From assembly GCA_030644725.1 (NCBI GenBank), contig CP130629.1, positions 1,357,572 through 1,421,571 on the forward strand: a DNA stretch of 64,000 nt, read 5' to 3'. Made by a program: the position numbers and the translations under genes. This stretch comes from Candidatus Electrothrix communis. GTDB lineage: Bacteria; Desulfobacterota; Desulfobulbia; Desulfobulbales; Desulfobulbaceae. The notes below the pieces were generated by a model that worked only from the letters and a program-made list of their open reading frames with translations, was not told the origin of the DNA and did not search any database. This document shows, piece by piece, positions 1 to 9,301 of the stretch (positions are counted from its first letter, which is position 1; each line of letters opens with the position of its first letter).

Positions 1-1102
1 CAACGCCGACCTGAAGTTCCCAATAGGCAGGAAAAATCTTAGTGGCTACAAAGCTGACAAAGGCACCGCCAAGAGCGCCGCCCAACGAGACCATCAGATA
101 AAAAAAGGTGAGTTGCTGAGCTGGTGGTTTACTGCGAGCCAGTTCGCCATGACAGACCATGATGATACAAAAAAGCGTCAGGCTGTAGAGCGAAATTGTA
201 GTGAGGATGTGCAGCTGGGTTTCCGGATGCAGGAGATAGGTCAGCAGTGCGCAGGAGAGGAGAAAGGCCGGAAGCCAAATTCGGCGTCGATACCATCTAG
301 GGTTGTCAAAGGCAATGATGAGGGTACAGAGATAGAGGCTGAGCGGCAGTACCCAAAGAAAGGGAATCACGGAAACATCTTGGGTGATTTTGCTCGTGAC
401 CGCCAGGAACACCACTGACCCGCAGGCCGAAAGCCCCACCCAGAGCAGGGGTTGTGTCTTGCGTCGATCTGTCGGAGAAACTGCTTCAGCTCCCTTGGAT
501 GGAGACTCGCAACGAACAGTATTCTTTGCCGACAGGAGCGAGCGGGCACTCCAGAGGCAAGCGGCGGCAAAGGCCAGGTAGCCACAGGACCAAAAAACAG
601 TCTGCCTACCCAAAATCATATTGGGTTCCACCAGGAAAGGATAGCTGATCAAGCCCAACAGGGAGCCGAGGTTGGAAAGGGCATATAAGCGGTAAGGAGA
701 CCTGTCCGCATATTTAAGCCTGTACCAATGCTGGAGCAGAGGGCCAGTTGATGATATCAAAACATAGGGTCCGCCCACTGTAAGGAGCAGCAGGCGGATG
801 ATTCCCCAGACCGGATCATCATCGCCAGCAGGCTTTAGGGCAGCATCAGGTGTGATCGGCAGCAGAAACAGGGACGCGCCCAAGAGGACGGCATGGAGGA
901 AAACCTGTCTACGCGACGAAAGATAGCGGGCCAGGAGATGAGCGTAGATATAACCGGTCAGTAAGCCAACCTGAAAAAAAAGCATACAGGTGGACCATAC
1001 TGCCGGACTTCCCCCGTACCAAGGAAGAATGTAGCGAGCAATGATCGGCTGTACTTGAAAAAGAAAAAAGGCGCTAACAAATATGGTAACAGCAAAAGGC
1101 AC
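1..1102 (-). CDS. Fused MFS/spermidine-synthase-like membrane protein, N-terminal part
   Basis: The reverse strand is open from a GTG at 1102 to the window edge, about 367 residues. The start follows a GGAGG site five bases upstream. Translation gives SAFFLFQVQPIIARYILPWY near the N-terminus, ITQDVSVIPFLWVLPLSLY in the middle and MVCHGELARSKP then FYLMVSLGGALGGAFVS near the edge. These are signature segments of the polytopic membrane half of 'fused MFS/spermidine synthase' proteins; the C-terminal synthase-like half would lie beyond position 1. The substrate is unknown for the family. It starts 23 bases after the upstream oxidoreductase stop, so the two are probably co-transcribed. There is no ATG near the start, and an earlier CTG or ATT start cannot be excluded. 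Confidence 0.85.
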   Translation of the reverse strand, partial: MPFAVTIFVSAFFLFQVQPIIARYILPWYGGSPAVWSTCMLFFQVGLLTGYIYAHLLARYLSSRRQVFLHAVLLGASLFLLPITPDAALKPAGDDDPVWGIIRLLLLTVGGPYVLISSTGPLLQHWYRLKYADRSPYRLYALSNLGSLLGLISYPFLVEPNMILGRQTVFWSCGYLAFAAACLWSARSLLSAKNTVRCESPSKGAEAVSPTDRRKTQPLLWVGLSACGSVVFLAVTSKITQDVSVIPFLWVLPLSLYLCTLIIAFDNPRWYRRRIWLPAFLLSCALLTYLLHPETQLHILTTISLYSLTLFCIIMVCHGELARSKPPAQQLTFFYLMVSLGGALGGAFVSFVATKIFPAYWELQVGV

Positions 1103-1125
1103 AAGAGCCTCCGAGGAGAATTCGC

Positions 1126-2127
1126 TCAGAATTCATCAACAAACCCGAATTTCCCATCTGATCCGATCAGATGGCTAAACTGCTCCTGATTCTCCTGGAT
1201 CTGGCTGATAACGGAAAGGGCCACAGCCAGGGCACGACGCCCTTCCCTTCCAGAGACGGTTGGTTTCTGGCGATGGCGGATATTATTGACAAACTCTCTG
1301 ATCTCCATCTCCAGCACATCCTGATCACTAAAACCATGCCGGGAAACATCAGGGAGCGGTATATCTCCCTGGGCACCTTGTTTCAGCTTAATCGCCATGA
1401 CTTCCTTTTTGCCAAAGTCAACAGAGAGGTATTTCCCAGGCTGAAAAATGCGCATCCGTCGGACATTTTCCATGGAAATTCGACTGACCGTAATATTGGC
1501 TGTACATCCGTTCTTAAAAACAATCCGGGCATTGGCAATATCAGTGAGCGGGGTGATCACCGGTGCCCCCACAGTATGTATGTCTTTAATTGGCGAGTTA
1601 ATGATGGAGAGGATGATGTCAATATCATGAATCATCAGGTCAAGGATGACATCAACATCGGTACCGCGATTTTTGAAGGTTGACAGCCGGTGGGCCTCAA
1701 TAAAGAGGGGATTGTTGAGCAGGGGCTGCATGGCCAGGACAGCGGGGTTAAAGCGCTCAAGATGCCCGACTTGAAGCAGCAGCTTCTTGCTATCTGCCAA
1801 GGCAATCAGGTCATCCGCCTCTTCCAGGGTGGTGGTCATCGGCTTTTCTAAAAGAATATCGACACCTTGCCCCAGGCAGGCCATGGCAACAGCATGGTGA
1901 TACACTGTGGGAACAACAATGGAGACTGCATCGACCTCCTCAAGAAGAAGCTGATAGTCGGCAAATGCCTTGGTGGAGCACTCTTCGGCAACGGCCTGCC
2001 CACGGACAGGATCTGCATCCGCAACACCAACCAAGAGCACATCATCCATAGCCGCATATTTCATGGCATGAAAGCGGCCAAGATAGCCGACCCCGATAAC
2101 TCCGACTCGTAATTTTTCTTCGTTCAT
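1126..2127 (-). CDS. Gfo/Idh/MocA family NAD(P)-dependent oxidoreductase
   Basis: This 333-residue protein opens with a Rossmann dinucleotide motif (GVIGVGYLGRFHA, residues 9-21) and has the family EKP motif (LLEKPMTTTLEEAD, around 92-105), whose Lys is the usual catalytic or cofactor-contacting residue. The C-terminal half is the alpha/beta sheet domain typical of sugar dehydrogenases. Family members oxidise or reduce sugar, inositol or nucleotide-sugar hydroxyls. Related proteins in delta-proteobacteria often sit in lipid A gene clusters and may be UDP-GlcNAc 3-dehydrogenases (GnnA-like), but nothing here confirms that. It lies between the livF-like gene and the membrane protein, all in one direction. 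Confidence 0.85.
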   Translation of the reverse strand: MNEEKLRVGVIGVGYLGRFHAMKYAAMDDVLLVGVADADPVRGQAVAEECSTKAFADYQLLLEEVDAVSIVVPTVYHHAVAMACLGQGVDILLEKPMTTTLEEADDLIALADSKKLLLQVGHLERFNPAVLAMQPLLNNPLFIEAHRLSTFKNRGTDVDVILDLMIHDIDIILSIINSPIKDIHTVGAPVITPLTDIANARIVFKNGCTANITVSRISMENVRRMRIFQPGKYLSVDFGKKEVMAIKLKQGAQGDIPLPDVSRHGFSDQDVLEMEIREFVNNIRHRQKPTVSGREGRRALAVALSVISQIQENQEQFSHLIGSDGKFGFVDEF

Positions 2128-2190
2128 TCCACTTAACGGCTCCCAAACAGCAAAAAAATTTGTTCCGGAGATTTCCGTTTCCTTATACTG

Positions 2191-2904
2191 TTAAATTCCA
2201 AGGTAGGCCTTCTGGATATCCTTGTCACCCAGCAGGGTTTCCGCCCGATCATGCATAATAATTTTTCCGTTTTCAAGAACATACCCCCGGTCAGCTGTTT
2301 TCAAAGCCAAATTCGCGTTCTGTTCCACAAGAAAAACGGTTGTCTTTTCTTCCTGATTGATCTTACGGATAATGCTGAAGATCTGTTTTGTCACTAACGG
2401 TGCCAGTCCCATAGAAGGTTCGTCAAGGAGCAAAAGCTGTGGCCTGGTCATCAGAGCACGGGAAAGAGCCAGCATCTGCTGTTCCCCGCCGGAGAGATTA
2501 CCTCCAGGTTGAGAACGGCGTTCCGCCAAGATGGGAAACAGGGTGTAGACATGTTCCAAATCCCGCCGGATCTGTCCGGTATCCTTACGGAGAAAGGCTC
2601 CCATATCCAAATTTTCTGCGACAGTGAGCGCTGGAAAAATATGGCGTCCTTCCGGGACTTGACTGAGCCCCAGGGCGACAATTTTCTCCGGGGGCATGCG
2701 GGCGATGGAAGTTCCCTTGAACAGAATCTCACCGCTCCGAGGTGGGACAATACCGCAGATGGACATCAGGATAGTTGATTTCCCCGCTCCGTTAGCCCCG
2801 ATCAGGGTAATAATCTCCCCCTGTTCCACATGGAGATTGATATCATGCAGGACCTGAATACCACCGTAATAGGTATTGATGTTCCGCAGTTCAAGCATGT
2901 TCAT
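2191..2904 (-). CDS. livF: Branched-chain amino acid type ABC transporter ATPase (LivF)
   Basis: The 237-residue protein is a complete ABC ATPase: Walker A GANGAGKST (about 37-45), signature LSGGEQQMLALSRAL, Walker B LLLLDEPSMGLAPL, and the H-loop region. The segment QVPEGRHIFPALTVAENL is a hallmark of LivF rather than LivG or LptB. In the Liv system LivF and LivG energise uptake of leucine, isoleucine and valine through LivH/LivM. None of livG, livH, livM or livK is visible beside it; its neighbours are a CBS gene 44 bases upstream and an oxidoreductase downstream, so it is an orphan ATPase unless its partners lie elsewhere. Confidence 0.88.
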   Translation of the reverse strand: MNMLELRNINTYYGGIQVLHDINLHVEQGEIITLIGANGAGKSTILMSICGIVPPRSGEILFKGTSIARMPPEKIVALGLSQVPEGRHIFPALTVAENLDMGAFLRKDTGQIRRDLEHVYTLFPILAERRSQPGGNLSGGEQQMLALSRALMTRPQLLLLDEPSMGLAPLVTKQIFSIIRKINQEEKTTVFLVEQNANLALKTADRGYVLENGKIIMHDRAETLLGDKDIQKAYLGI

Positions 2905-2948
2905 TCACTTGCTCCTGACCAACATAACAACAACTCGTCTGAGCAAGG

Positions 2949-3404
2949 TTATTTTCCTTCGGCAATGGTTCGGATAATATCTGACTTACCGATCACCCCA
3001 ACCAGCTCTTCCTGGTCAAGAACCGGCAGTGTATGGATGTTTTTTTCCGCCATCAAGGTGGCAAGCTCCTCCAGGGGGGTGTCTTTTTGGACAGAGATTA
3101 CCTCTGGAGCATAAATATCCCCCACGGTCACGCCAGACATCTTTTTCAGTTCCTGCTCCATTTTGTCCGGGCTTTCCAGAAAGAAAAAGGCGTCCAAAAT
3201 AGCAACAGCAGTAGGAATATGTACCTTCTTGTTCTGAAAAATAAGATCACTTTCCGTGACCACCCCGACAAGCTTGCCAGTCCCGTCAACAACCGGAACT
3301 CCGCTGATTTTGTTTTCCGTCAGAATCTTGGCAAGCTCACGGACTTCAGTCTCTTTGGTGACAGCAATGACGCTCTCCGTCATCAGGTCTTGTGCGCGCA
3401 ACAT
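2949..3404 (-). CDS. CBS-pair domain protein
   Basis: A 151-residue protein made of two CBS motifs. The first (about 8-60) contains VRELAKILTENKISGVPVVD and GVVTESDLI; the second (about 90-148) contains LEELATLMAEKNIHTLPVLD and GVIGKSDII. CBS pairs bind adenosine nucleotides and usually act as energy sensors controlling an attached or partner protein; here the pair stands alone. It sits between nnr and livF on the same strand with short gaps, so a shared transcript is likely, but no regulated partner can be named. Confidence 0.85.
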   Translation of the reverse strand: MLRAQDLMTESVIAVTKETEVRELAKILTENKISGVPVVDGTGKLVGVVTESDLIFQNKKVHIPTAVAILDAFFFLESPDKMEQELKKMSGVTVGDIYAPEVISVQKDTPLEELATLMAEKNIHTLPVLDQEELVGVIGKSDIIRTIAEGK

Positions 3405-3465
3405 TATATTTCCTTATTTTTCTCTATCTGTATCGTTTTCTGAGTTGTTCAATCCGCACGGAACG

Positions 3466-5058
3466 TTAATCCGCTTCTTTGATCCGCATAAATGCCCTTG
3501 GTAGAGCAGCCGCAACCTCAGAGGCTGTAAAGCCGTGGCTCCGGTCTTGAGCCAGGATATCAGCGGCCAGACCATGCTGATACACTCCGATTGCAGCGGC
3601 ATCCCAAGGTGTATATCCTTGGACAAGCAGCCCGCCGATCAGACCGGCCAACACATCTCCCATGCCACCGGTTGCCATCCCGTGATTACCGCTCTTATTG
3701 ATGGCCCACTCCCCTTTGCTGGAGCTGAGAACTGTTCCGGCTCCCTTAAGTATCACAATAATTTCATGCTCATCATGCACCAAATCCTTTGCCAGCTGGC
3801 TGGCAGCACCCAAACGATCTCTCTGGACGGCGGCGACCGTCTTTCCGGTCAGGCGGGACATCTCGCCGGGGTGAGGCGTGAGAATGCGAACCCCGCCGCT
3901 CTTTTCCAAGACTTCCGGTTTTGCGGCCAGCAGGTTGAGAGCGTCCGCATCAATAATCATGGGCAGCTTCAGCTCTCTGTACAGACGGCGGACCAGTAAT
4001 CCGGTCTCAGGATCCGTCCCCATACCCGGCCCGATAACCAAGGCGCCCCGGTCGGCAAGAAGCTCGCAGATCAGATCATAATCCGCTGCACAAAAAGTCC
4101 TGCTCGAATGAGGCAGCGGAACCGTCATGGCTTCGGGCAGGCTTGTCTCGAAAATCGGATTCAGCTCCGCCGGAACCGCCAGAGTCACCAAGCCGCAGCC
4201 GCTGTGCAAAGCTCCCTTGCCCGCAAGAATGGCGGCACCGGTCTTCCCTTCAGAGCCAGCCAGTATAAGCAGATGCCCATAGGTCCCTTTATGCGCTGCT
4301 GTTCGGCGTTCCTGAACAAGAGGGGCTATCTCGCAACGATCAAAGACTCGACCGTGCAGGTCAGCCTGCGTCACCACCAGGTCGGGGATGGAGATATCAA
4401 GCACTGTCAGCTTGCCGACCATCGGACCTCCATGATGGAAATGCCCCGGCTTGGCAAGTCCGTAGGTCACCGTAAGATCGGCCCGGACAGCATTTCCGAG
4501 AGGGGTGCCGGTGTCGGCACAAAGGCCGGAGGGAATATCCGCCGCCACCACAGGCCATTGCCGGTCGCCAGCCATGATTTTGATAAACTCTATGATTTCG
4601 GAAAAATATCCTTCAATCTTCCTGGACAGGCCTGTTCCGAACAGGGCATCAACCAGGCTGTGAACAGGATGACTGAAATGAAGCTGGCGGATCAGTTCCT
4701 TCAGCTGTCGGGCCTCACCCTCATGGTGGACGATATAATGGATAAATCCGAGTTTGTTGCAAATTCTCGCATTCGTTTCAGCATCGCCGGAGAATTTTTC
4801 AGGCGGAATCAGATAAACGAGAAAAGGATGCCCTCCCCGCTGGGCAACATGGCGGGCAATAACTAAGCCGTCACCTCCGTTATTTCCCGGTCCGATAAAA
4901 ATACAAACGGTTTTCCCCTGAACAGTGCCGTACTCCTGTTCCATGGCATCCACGGTCCCTCTGCCAGCATTTTCCATGAGGACAATACCGGGGATACCAA
5001 TCTCTTCAATGGAGGTTCTGTCCAGGGCCTGCATCTGGCCCGAGGTTGCTATTCTCAT
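3466..5058 (-). CDS. nnr: Bifunctional NAD(P)H-hydrate repair enzyme Nnr
   Basis: At 530 residues this matches the usual fused Nnr. The N-terminal YjeF_N epimerase domain (about 1-215) starts with SGQMQALDRTSIEEIGIPG and carries FIGPGNNGGDGLVIAR. The C-terminal ADP-dependent dehydratase (about 235-525) shows IGPGMGTDP, DADALNLLA, ILTPHPGEMSRL and the ribokinase-like nucleotide motif NHGMATGGMGDVLAGLIGGL. Together the two activities epimerise and dehydrate damaged R/S-NAD(P)HX back to NAD(P)H. The CBS gene follows 61 bases downstream, suggesting an operon. The start is an ATG with a plain N-terminus and no signal peptide, as expected for a cytosolic enzyme. Confidence 0.95.
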   Translation of the reverse strand: MRIATSGQMQALDRTSIEEIGIPGIVLMENAGRGTVDAMEQEYGTVQGKTVCIFIGPGNNGGDGLVIARHVAQRGGHPFLVYLIPPEKFSGDAETNARICNKLGFIHYIVHHEGEARQLKELIRQLHFSHPVHSLVDALFGTGLSRKIEGYFSEIIEFIKIMAGDRQWPVVAADIPSGLCADTGTPLGNAVRADLTVTYGLAKPGHFHHGGPMVGKLTVLDISIPDLVVTQADLHGRVFDRCEIAPLVQERRTAAHKGTYGHLLILAGSEGKTGAAILAGKGALHSGCGLVTLAVPAELNPIFETSLPEAMTVPLPHSSRTFCAADYDLICELLADRGALVIGPGMGTDPETGLLVRRLYRELKLPMIIDADALNLLAAKPEVLEKSGGVRILTPHPGEMSRLTGKTVAAVQRDRLGAASQLAKDLVHDEHEIIVILKGAGTVLSSSKGEWAINKSGNHGMATGGMGDVLAGLIGGLLVQGYTPWDAAAIGVYQHGLAADILAQDRSHGFTASEVAAALPRAFMRIKEAD

Positions 5059-5327
5059 AATAAAGGCGTGCTGTTAACAATATTACCGCCCCGTCTCTCT
5101 GTAAAATTCCATAAAAGAAGGAGCGCAAGCGTTTTTCCGTCTGATCAGCAGGTCAAATCATTTTTACGCAGTCGGTGATACTATAAACCTTTTTCCCATG
5201 AACAGCAAAACAAAGAATGAAGAAGAAACATCAGCAGGCAGGAAGCACCCAGGAAATGCAGCAAGAGCCTGAGCATGAAGAGAGAAAACCCCGAAAGTGG
5301 CGCTGAAGGGGTGGGGAGTATTTTTCC

Positions 5328-5996
5328 TTAGTTCACCGGGCGACCGTCTTTCCACGCACTTTCTATCACGGTACCGTCTGGGAAAGAGATTGCCCCTTTT
5401 CCGTTAAACTTTCCGTTTTTAAAATCACCGATGTACTTACTGCCGTCAGCATAGACCATGACCCCGTGTCCGTGGTACTTATTATCTTGGAATCCCCCTG
5501 AATAGCGATCTCCGTTGGGCAGAGTGACTGTTCCGGTTCCGCAGAATTTTCCGTTTTCCTCCCACTTTCCAGTAAAAATATCACCATTGGTAAAGCGTGC
5601 GGTAACCTGCTCGCCGTTTTTCCATAGGCCCTGGATCACCCTGCCGTCAGGAAGTGTCATAGTCCCCTGTCCGTGAAAACAATCGTTTTCAAAAGGGCCT
5701 TCATATTTTCTACCGTCCGCGTAAACTAGAATCCCCTTACCGTGCCGTTTACCATCTTTCCATTCCCCAGTATACGTACTTCCATCTATGTAGTTCATCA
5801 CCCCCTTTCCGTTTACACAGCTGGTAATACATTTCCCCTCGTCCGCACAGAGCAAACTACCTGATACCAACGATAGGGACAGTCCGCAAAGGATCAATAA
5901 TACGGTTTTGAAGAGAGGACATTTAAGCATAGCAGGCAGTATGTGAAAAAAATATACAGGAAAAACTCGAAAAAACGAGAATCCAATAATTGGCAT
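5328..5996 (-). CDS. Secreted MORN-repeat protein
   Basis: Up to 222 residues. After a hydrophobic N-terminus the protein is built of about seven MORN motifs, for example YTGEWKDGKRHGKG, YEGPFENDCFHGQG, YSGGFQDNKYHGHG and YIGDFKNGKFNGKG. Bacterial MORN proteins form elongated beta-hairpin arrays; their functions are mostly unknown. A second Met at residue 23 (position 5930) starts a cleaner signal peptide (MLKCPLFKTVLLILCG, cleavage probably near SLLCA-DEG) and may be the real start, but neither start has a good ribosome site. Two Cys residues follow the signal sequence. The gene is alone, with about 270 non-coding bases on both sides. Confidence 0.8.
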   Translation of the reverse strand: MPIIGFSFFRVFPVYFFHILPAMLKCPLFKTVLLILCGLSLSLVSGSLLCADEGKCITSCVNGKGVMNYIDGSTYTGEWKDGKRHGKGILVYADGRKYEGPFENDCFHGQGTMTLPDGRVIQGLWKNGEQVTARFTNGDIFTGKWEENGKFCGTGTVTLPNGDRYSGGFQDNKYHGHGVMVYADGSKYIGDFKNGKFNGKGAISFPDGTVIESAWKDGRPVN

Positions 5997-6184
5997 TTTA
6001 GTATACTTTTATATATCACGGCGTAAAGCAGAGGTACAATCTTTTTTTACTATTCAGTACTATTTTTTAAACTTTCCTTTTCAGCTCTCCGAATAAAAAT
6101 GACTCGGCGCATTAAACTTAACAAGAAAGAAAGAAAGAAAGAAGGGGGAGCAAGGAGAAAACACGCCCTCCTGAAAGCATTTCC

Positions 6185-6258
6185 AGCTGTTATAGCGATA
6201 ACAGCTCGTAGTCGTCCCCGCTGCAACCAACACCTTTTTGCCCTAATGGGCAAAAAGG
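6185..6258. terminator. Two inverted repeats downstream of the stomatin gene, probable terminator
   Basis: The inner one (6233-6258) pairs CCTTTTTGCCC with GGGCAAAAAGG around a TAAT loop, directly after the stomatin-like stop codon on the reverse strand; a TTTTAT tract follows on the forward strand. The second (6185-6206) pairs AGCTGTTAT with ATAACAGCT around AGCG. The rest of 5997-6271 holds only a short AGAA tandem run (about 6123-6143) and no convincing gene. Confidence 0.55.
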
Positions 6259-6271
6259 TTTTATAGAGGTT

Positions 6272-7219
6272 TTACTCTGCACGGGGAGCAGACACAGGCC
6301 GTTTCTTGCCGGTATGTTGCAAGGTAGTCATGGCTGCGGCAACCATACCGGAAACATCGGTCAAATTACCGGGCACAATCATGGTGTTGTTTTTCTGAGC
6401 CAGCTTACCGAACTCATCAAGATATTTCTTTGCCACCTCAAGATTGGCAGCCTCATGGCCGCCGGGGGATGCCAAGGCCTCACCGACCTTGCGGATACCG
6501 GCTGCTGTCGCCTCGGCAACTTTGAGGATCTCCTGGGCCCGGCCTTCTGCCTCGTTGATCCGTTTCATTTTTTCACCCTCGGATCTGGCGATTGCCTCGG
6601 CCCGTTCACCTTCGGCTCGGTTGATCACTGATTGTTTGTCACCTTCAGATCGAGCGATCTCGGCCCGCTTCTCCCGTTCCGCCTGCATCTGTTTTTCCAT
6701 AGCATCGAGAACAGAGCGAGGTGGTTCAATATCCTTGATTTCATAGCGTAGCACCTTGATACCCCAGTTCTGAGCAGCATCGTCAATCGCTTCAACCACC
6801 TGCTGGTTTAAATTTTCACGGGCCTCAAAGGTGTTATCCAAACTGATCTTACCAATGGCAGAGCGAAGTGAGGTCTGGGCCAGCTGGGAAGCGGCGAAAT
6901 GATAATCCTCAATTCCGTAGGCCGATTGGCGCGAGTTAACGACCTGAATATACATAATACCATCCACTTGCAGAGTGACGTTATCCGCTGTAATACAGGT
7001 CTGACCGCCGATATCAACAGGCAGCTCTTTTAGGTTCCGGCGATAGGCAATTTTATCGAGAAAGGGGATCAGAACATGAAAGCCCGCCTCCAGGGTGGTG
7101 CGGTACTTTCCCAAACGTTCAACAACATATTCATGGCGTTGCGGAACAACAATCGCTGTTTTAATCAGAATAACGACAATAAAAACGACAAGGACAGCTA
7201 CACCGAACAATAACTCCAT
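6272..7219 (-). CDS. Stomatin/prohibitin-like SPFH (band 7) membrane protein
   Basis: The start at 7219 is chosen because GGAGGAG lies four bases upstream; it gives 315 residues. One N-terminal membrane helix (about 3-22) is followed by the SPFH domain (VVPQRHEYVVERLGKYRTTL onward, about 25-200) and a charged Glu/Ala/Lys-rich coiled coil (REKRAEIARSEGDKQSVINR, about 195-260), as in QmcA and slipin proteins. Such proteins oligomerise on the membrane and organise microdomains or guard proteases. The NfeD gene just upstream on the same strand is the classical partner: NfeD/stomatin pairs form one of the most conserved prokaryotic operons. Confidence 0.92.
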   Translation of the reverse strand: MELLFGVAVLVVFIVVILIKTAIVVPQRHEYVVERLGKYRTTLEAGFHVLIPFLDKIAYRRNLKELPVDIGGQTCITADNVTLQVDGIMYIQVVNSRQSAYGIEDYHFAASQLAQTSLRSAIGKISLDNTFEARENLNQQVVEAIDDAAQNWGIKVLRYEIKDIEPPRSVLDAMEKQMQAEREKRAEIARSEGDKQSVINRAEGERAEAIARSEGEKMKRINEAEGRAQEILKVAEATAAGIRKVGEALASPGGHEAANLEVAKKYLDEFGKLAQKNNTMIVPGNLTDVSGMVAAAMTTLQHTGKKRPVSAPRAE

Positions 7220-7341
7220 TTTACTCCTCCAGTTAACTCTATTGATAGCCCTTGGGCACACGAAGATGGACCGGGCAATAAAAGATAAGATAAAAAAACA
7301 GCTATACCGACAAAGATGACAAAGCCGATCAGCTGTTCCAT

Positions 7342-7800
7342 TTATGCTGCTTCTTCAGCGTGCAGAGGGCGGACCTGAACAATGAGATTTTTTCTTTCGA
7401 GGATCTGAACCACCGTATCTACAGGTATCGGTTCATTAGCAATCGCCTGCCAAAAAGAGCCGCCGTATTGAACCCGCCCATGACCTGGGGGCATAATAGC
7501 CTCGGTCACAATACCGGTAGACGGAGTAGAGTCCACATTAACTGAATCATCTTCTTTACTGGAATCACCGATAAAAACAGAGCGAAGCCATGATCGAAGC
7601 GAGATAAGGGTGACAAGAGAGCTGATCAGGAAAATGACCATCTGAACAGTTAACGACACATCGGTCAAGGCCAGCACCGAAGCTGTACACCAAGCCCCGA
7701 TACCGAGAAAGAAGAGGATAAAGCTCGGAAGAACAAGCTCCGTAACAAAAAAAAACACTCCCAGAAGAAACCAGATAAGAATAGGAGAAACAGATTCCAT
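7342..7800 (-). CDS. NfeD family membrane protein
   Basis: The ATG at 7800 is preferred over one 18 bases earlier because GGGAGAG precedes it at the right distance; the protein then has 152 residues. Three to four hydrophobic helices occupy residues 5-75, and a C-terminal OB-fold like segment (about 90-150) contains GIVTEAIMPPGHGRVQYGGS and VQILERKNLIVQV. This is the short NfeD form without the protease domain. It is transcribed toward the SPFH gene 122 bases away, and the two products are expected to act together in the membrane. Confidence 0.88.
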   Translation of the reverse strand: MESVSPILIWFLLGVFFFVTELVLPSFILFFLGIGAWCTASVLALTDVSLTVQMVIFLISSLVTLISLRSWLRSVFIGDSSKEDDSVNVDSTPSTGIVTEAIMPPGHGRVQYGGSFWQAIANEPIPVDTVVQILERKNLIVQVRPLHAEEAA

Positions 7801-7928
7801 ATATACTCTCCCGAACAAGGGTTGATTTTTATCGGTATTTCAAAACAAAGTATAATATTTTACCAAGAAAAGCAAACGAAGAAATAAGGCGATATAAGAA
7901 AAGAGCAAGACATGATGACAAGCAGGCC

Positions 7929-8005
7929 CGCAATACCTCTTTCTAAAAAGTATTGCGCGATGATCTGCCCTTGATTATACCGGGAATACCGTATCAGGGC
8001 AGGTG
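7929..8005 (+). promoter_or_regulatory. Structured leader upstream of the nucleoside transporter gene
   Basis: Two hairpins precede the transporter gene. CGCAATAC (7929-7936) pairs with GTATTGCG (7950-7957), and CTGCCCTTGAT pairs with ATCAGGGCAG over about 7966-8002, with a second partly paired element inside. No known riboswitch consensus was recognised. It could be a leader regulating the transporter or the end of another transcript. Confidence 0.35.
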
Positions 8006-8041
8006 GTGTCTGGCAACAGAAATAAGATGTGAGGTTTTTTG

Positions 8042-9301
8042 ATGAATATTAACTATGTAACGCGCGGACTCTTAGGAATGACCGTTCTTTGCCTGCTGGC
8101 ATGGTTGCTCAGCGAGAACAAGAAACAAGTACGCGTCAAACAGGCCTGCCTCGGTTTATTGATCCAGCTTGCCCTTGCTACTCTTTTGCTCAAAATTCCT
8201 TTTAGCAAGAATCTCTTCTTGGTTCTGAATAAAGGCGTACTTCTTTTGCAGGAGGCCACAGAAGCTGGGACATCCTTTGCCTTCGGGTACATCGGCGGTG
8301 GTGATCTGCCTTTTACAGAATCTTTTCCCGGCGCAGGCTTTATTCTCGCCTTTCAGGCCCTGCCTATCATCCTGGTGATGAGTGCCTTATCTGCCTTGCT
8401 GACCTACTGGCGAATCCTCCCTGCCCTTGTCCGCCTTTTTTCGAGGCTTTTTCAAAAAACAATGGGCATTGGCGGAGCCCTTGCTGTGGGGACTGCCGCC
8501 AATATCTTTCTCGGGATGGTTGAATCGCCCCTCCTGATCAGGCCTTACCTTTCCCGAATGACCAGGAGCGAACTCTTTGCCACCATGACCTGCGGCATGG
8601 CCACCATTGCAGGCACGGTGCTGATTCTCTATGTCACAATACTGGACAAACTTCTCCCGGATGCAGCCGGTCATATCCTGGCTGCCTCCATCATCAGCGT
8701 ACCAGCAGCCATTACTGTGGCCCGCATTATGATCCCGGAGACCGAGAACCCCACCGAAGGCGGCATGGTACCCGACCAAGAGGTAAGCAGCAGCATGGAT
8801 GCGATCACTAAGGGAACCGCTGACGGCGTCGGACTTTTTCTTAATATAACAGCCATGCTGGTCGTGCTGGTCTCGCTCATCCATCTTGTTAATCTGCTCC
8901 TGGGCCTCTTCCCTGATTTTCACGGCACACCCGTGACCATGCAGCGATGCTTGGGATATGTTATGGCCCCTGTGGCTTGGCTCATGGGGATTCCCTGGCA
9001 AGAAGCTGTACCGGCTGGCTCCTTGCTCGGAATAAAGACCGTTCTGAATGAGTTCCTCGCCTATATGGAACTGGCCAAGCTCCCGGAACAGACCTTATCC
9101 CCCCGCAGTACTGTGATCATGACCTATGCCCTGTGCGGATTTGCCAACTTCGGCAGTCTCGGCATCATGATCGGGGGCATGGGCACAATGGCTCCAGAGC
9201 GCAAAAATGAAATTATTGCGCTGGGTATCCGCTCCATCATTGCCGGCACCCTGGCTACCTGTTTGACCGGTGCAACAGTAGGAATCTTGCTCGGAGAGTG
9301 A
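8042..9301 (+). CDS. Concentrative nucleoside transporter (CNT/NupC family)
   Basis: A 419-residue polytopic protein read from the ATG at 8042; a TTG three bases earlier is in frame, but the GTGAGG site fits the ATG better. It has the CNT layout: three N-terminal helices, a gate domain (AFQALPIILVMSALSALLTY, about 104-123), the conserved GTAANIFLGMVESPLLIRPY segment and the C-terminal transport core (YALCGFANFGSLGIMIGG). CNT proteins import nucleosides with Na+ or H+. The gene is single, with structured DNA upstream and no obvious purine or pyrimidine gene alongside. Confidence 0.9.
   Translation: MNINYVTRGLLGMTVLCLLAWLLSENKKQVRVKQACLGLLIQLALATLLLKIPFSKNLFLVLNKGVLLLQEATEAGTSFAFGYIGGGDLPFTESFPGAGFILAFQALPIILVMSALSALLTYWRILPALVRLFSRLFQKTMGIGGALAVGTAANIFLGMVESPLLIRPYLSRMTRSELFATMTCGMATIAGTVLILYVTILDKLLPDAAGHILAASIISVPAAITVARIMIPETENPTEGGMVPDQEVSSSMDAITKGTADGVGLFLNITAMLVVLVSLIHLVNLLLGLFPDFHGTPVTMQRCLGYVMAPVAWLMGIPWQEAVPAGSLLGIKTVLNEFLAYMELAKLPEQTLSPRSTVIMTYALCGFANFGSLGIMIGGMGTMAPERKNEIIALGIRSIIAGTLATCLTGATVGILLGE

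Noticed and set aside
2191-2904. LptB lipopolysaccharide exporter ATPase
   Set aside because: The PEGRHIF segment and overall pattern fit LivF rather than LptB.
5164-5355. 63-codon reverse frame after the MORN gene
   Set aside because: Overlaps the MORN 3' end and is low in protein-like character.
6050-6253. 67-codon reverse frame
   Set aside because: Built over a short tandem AGAA run and inverted repeats; not protein-like.
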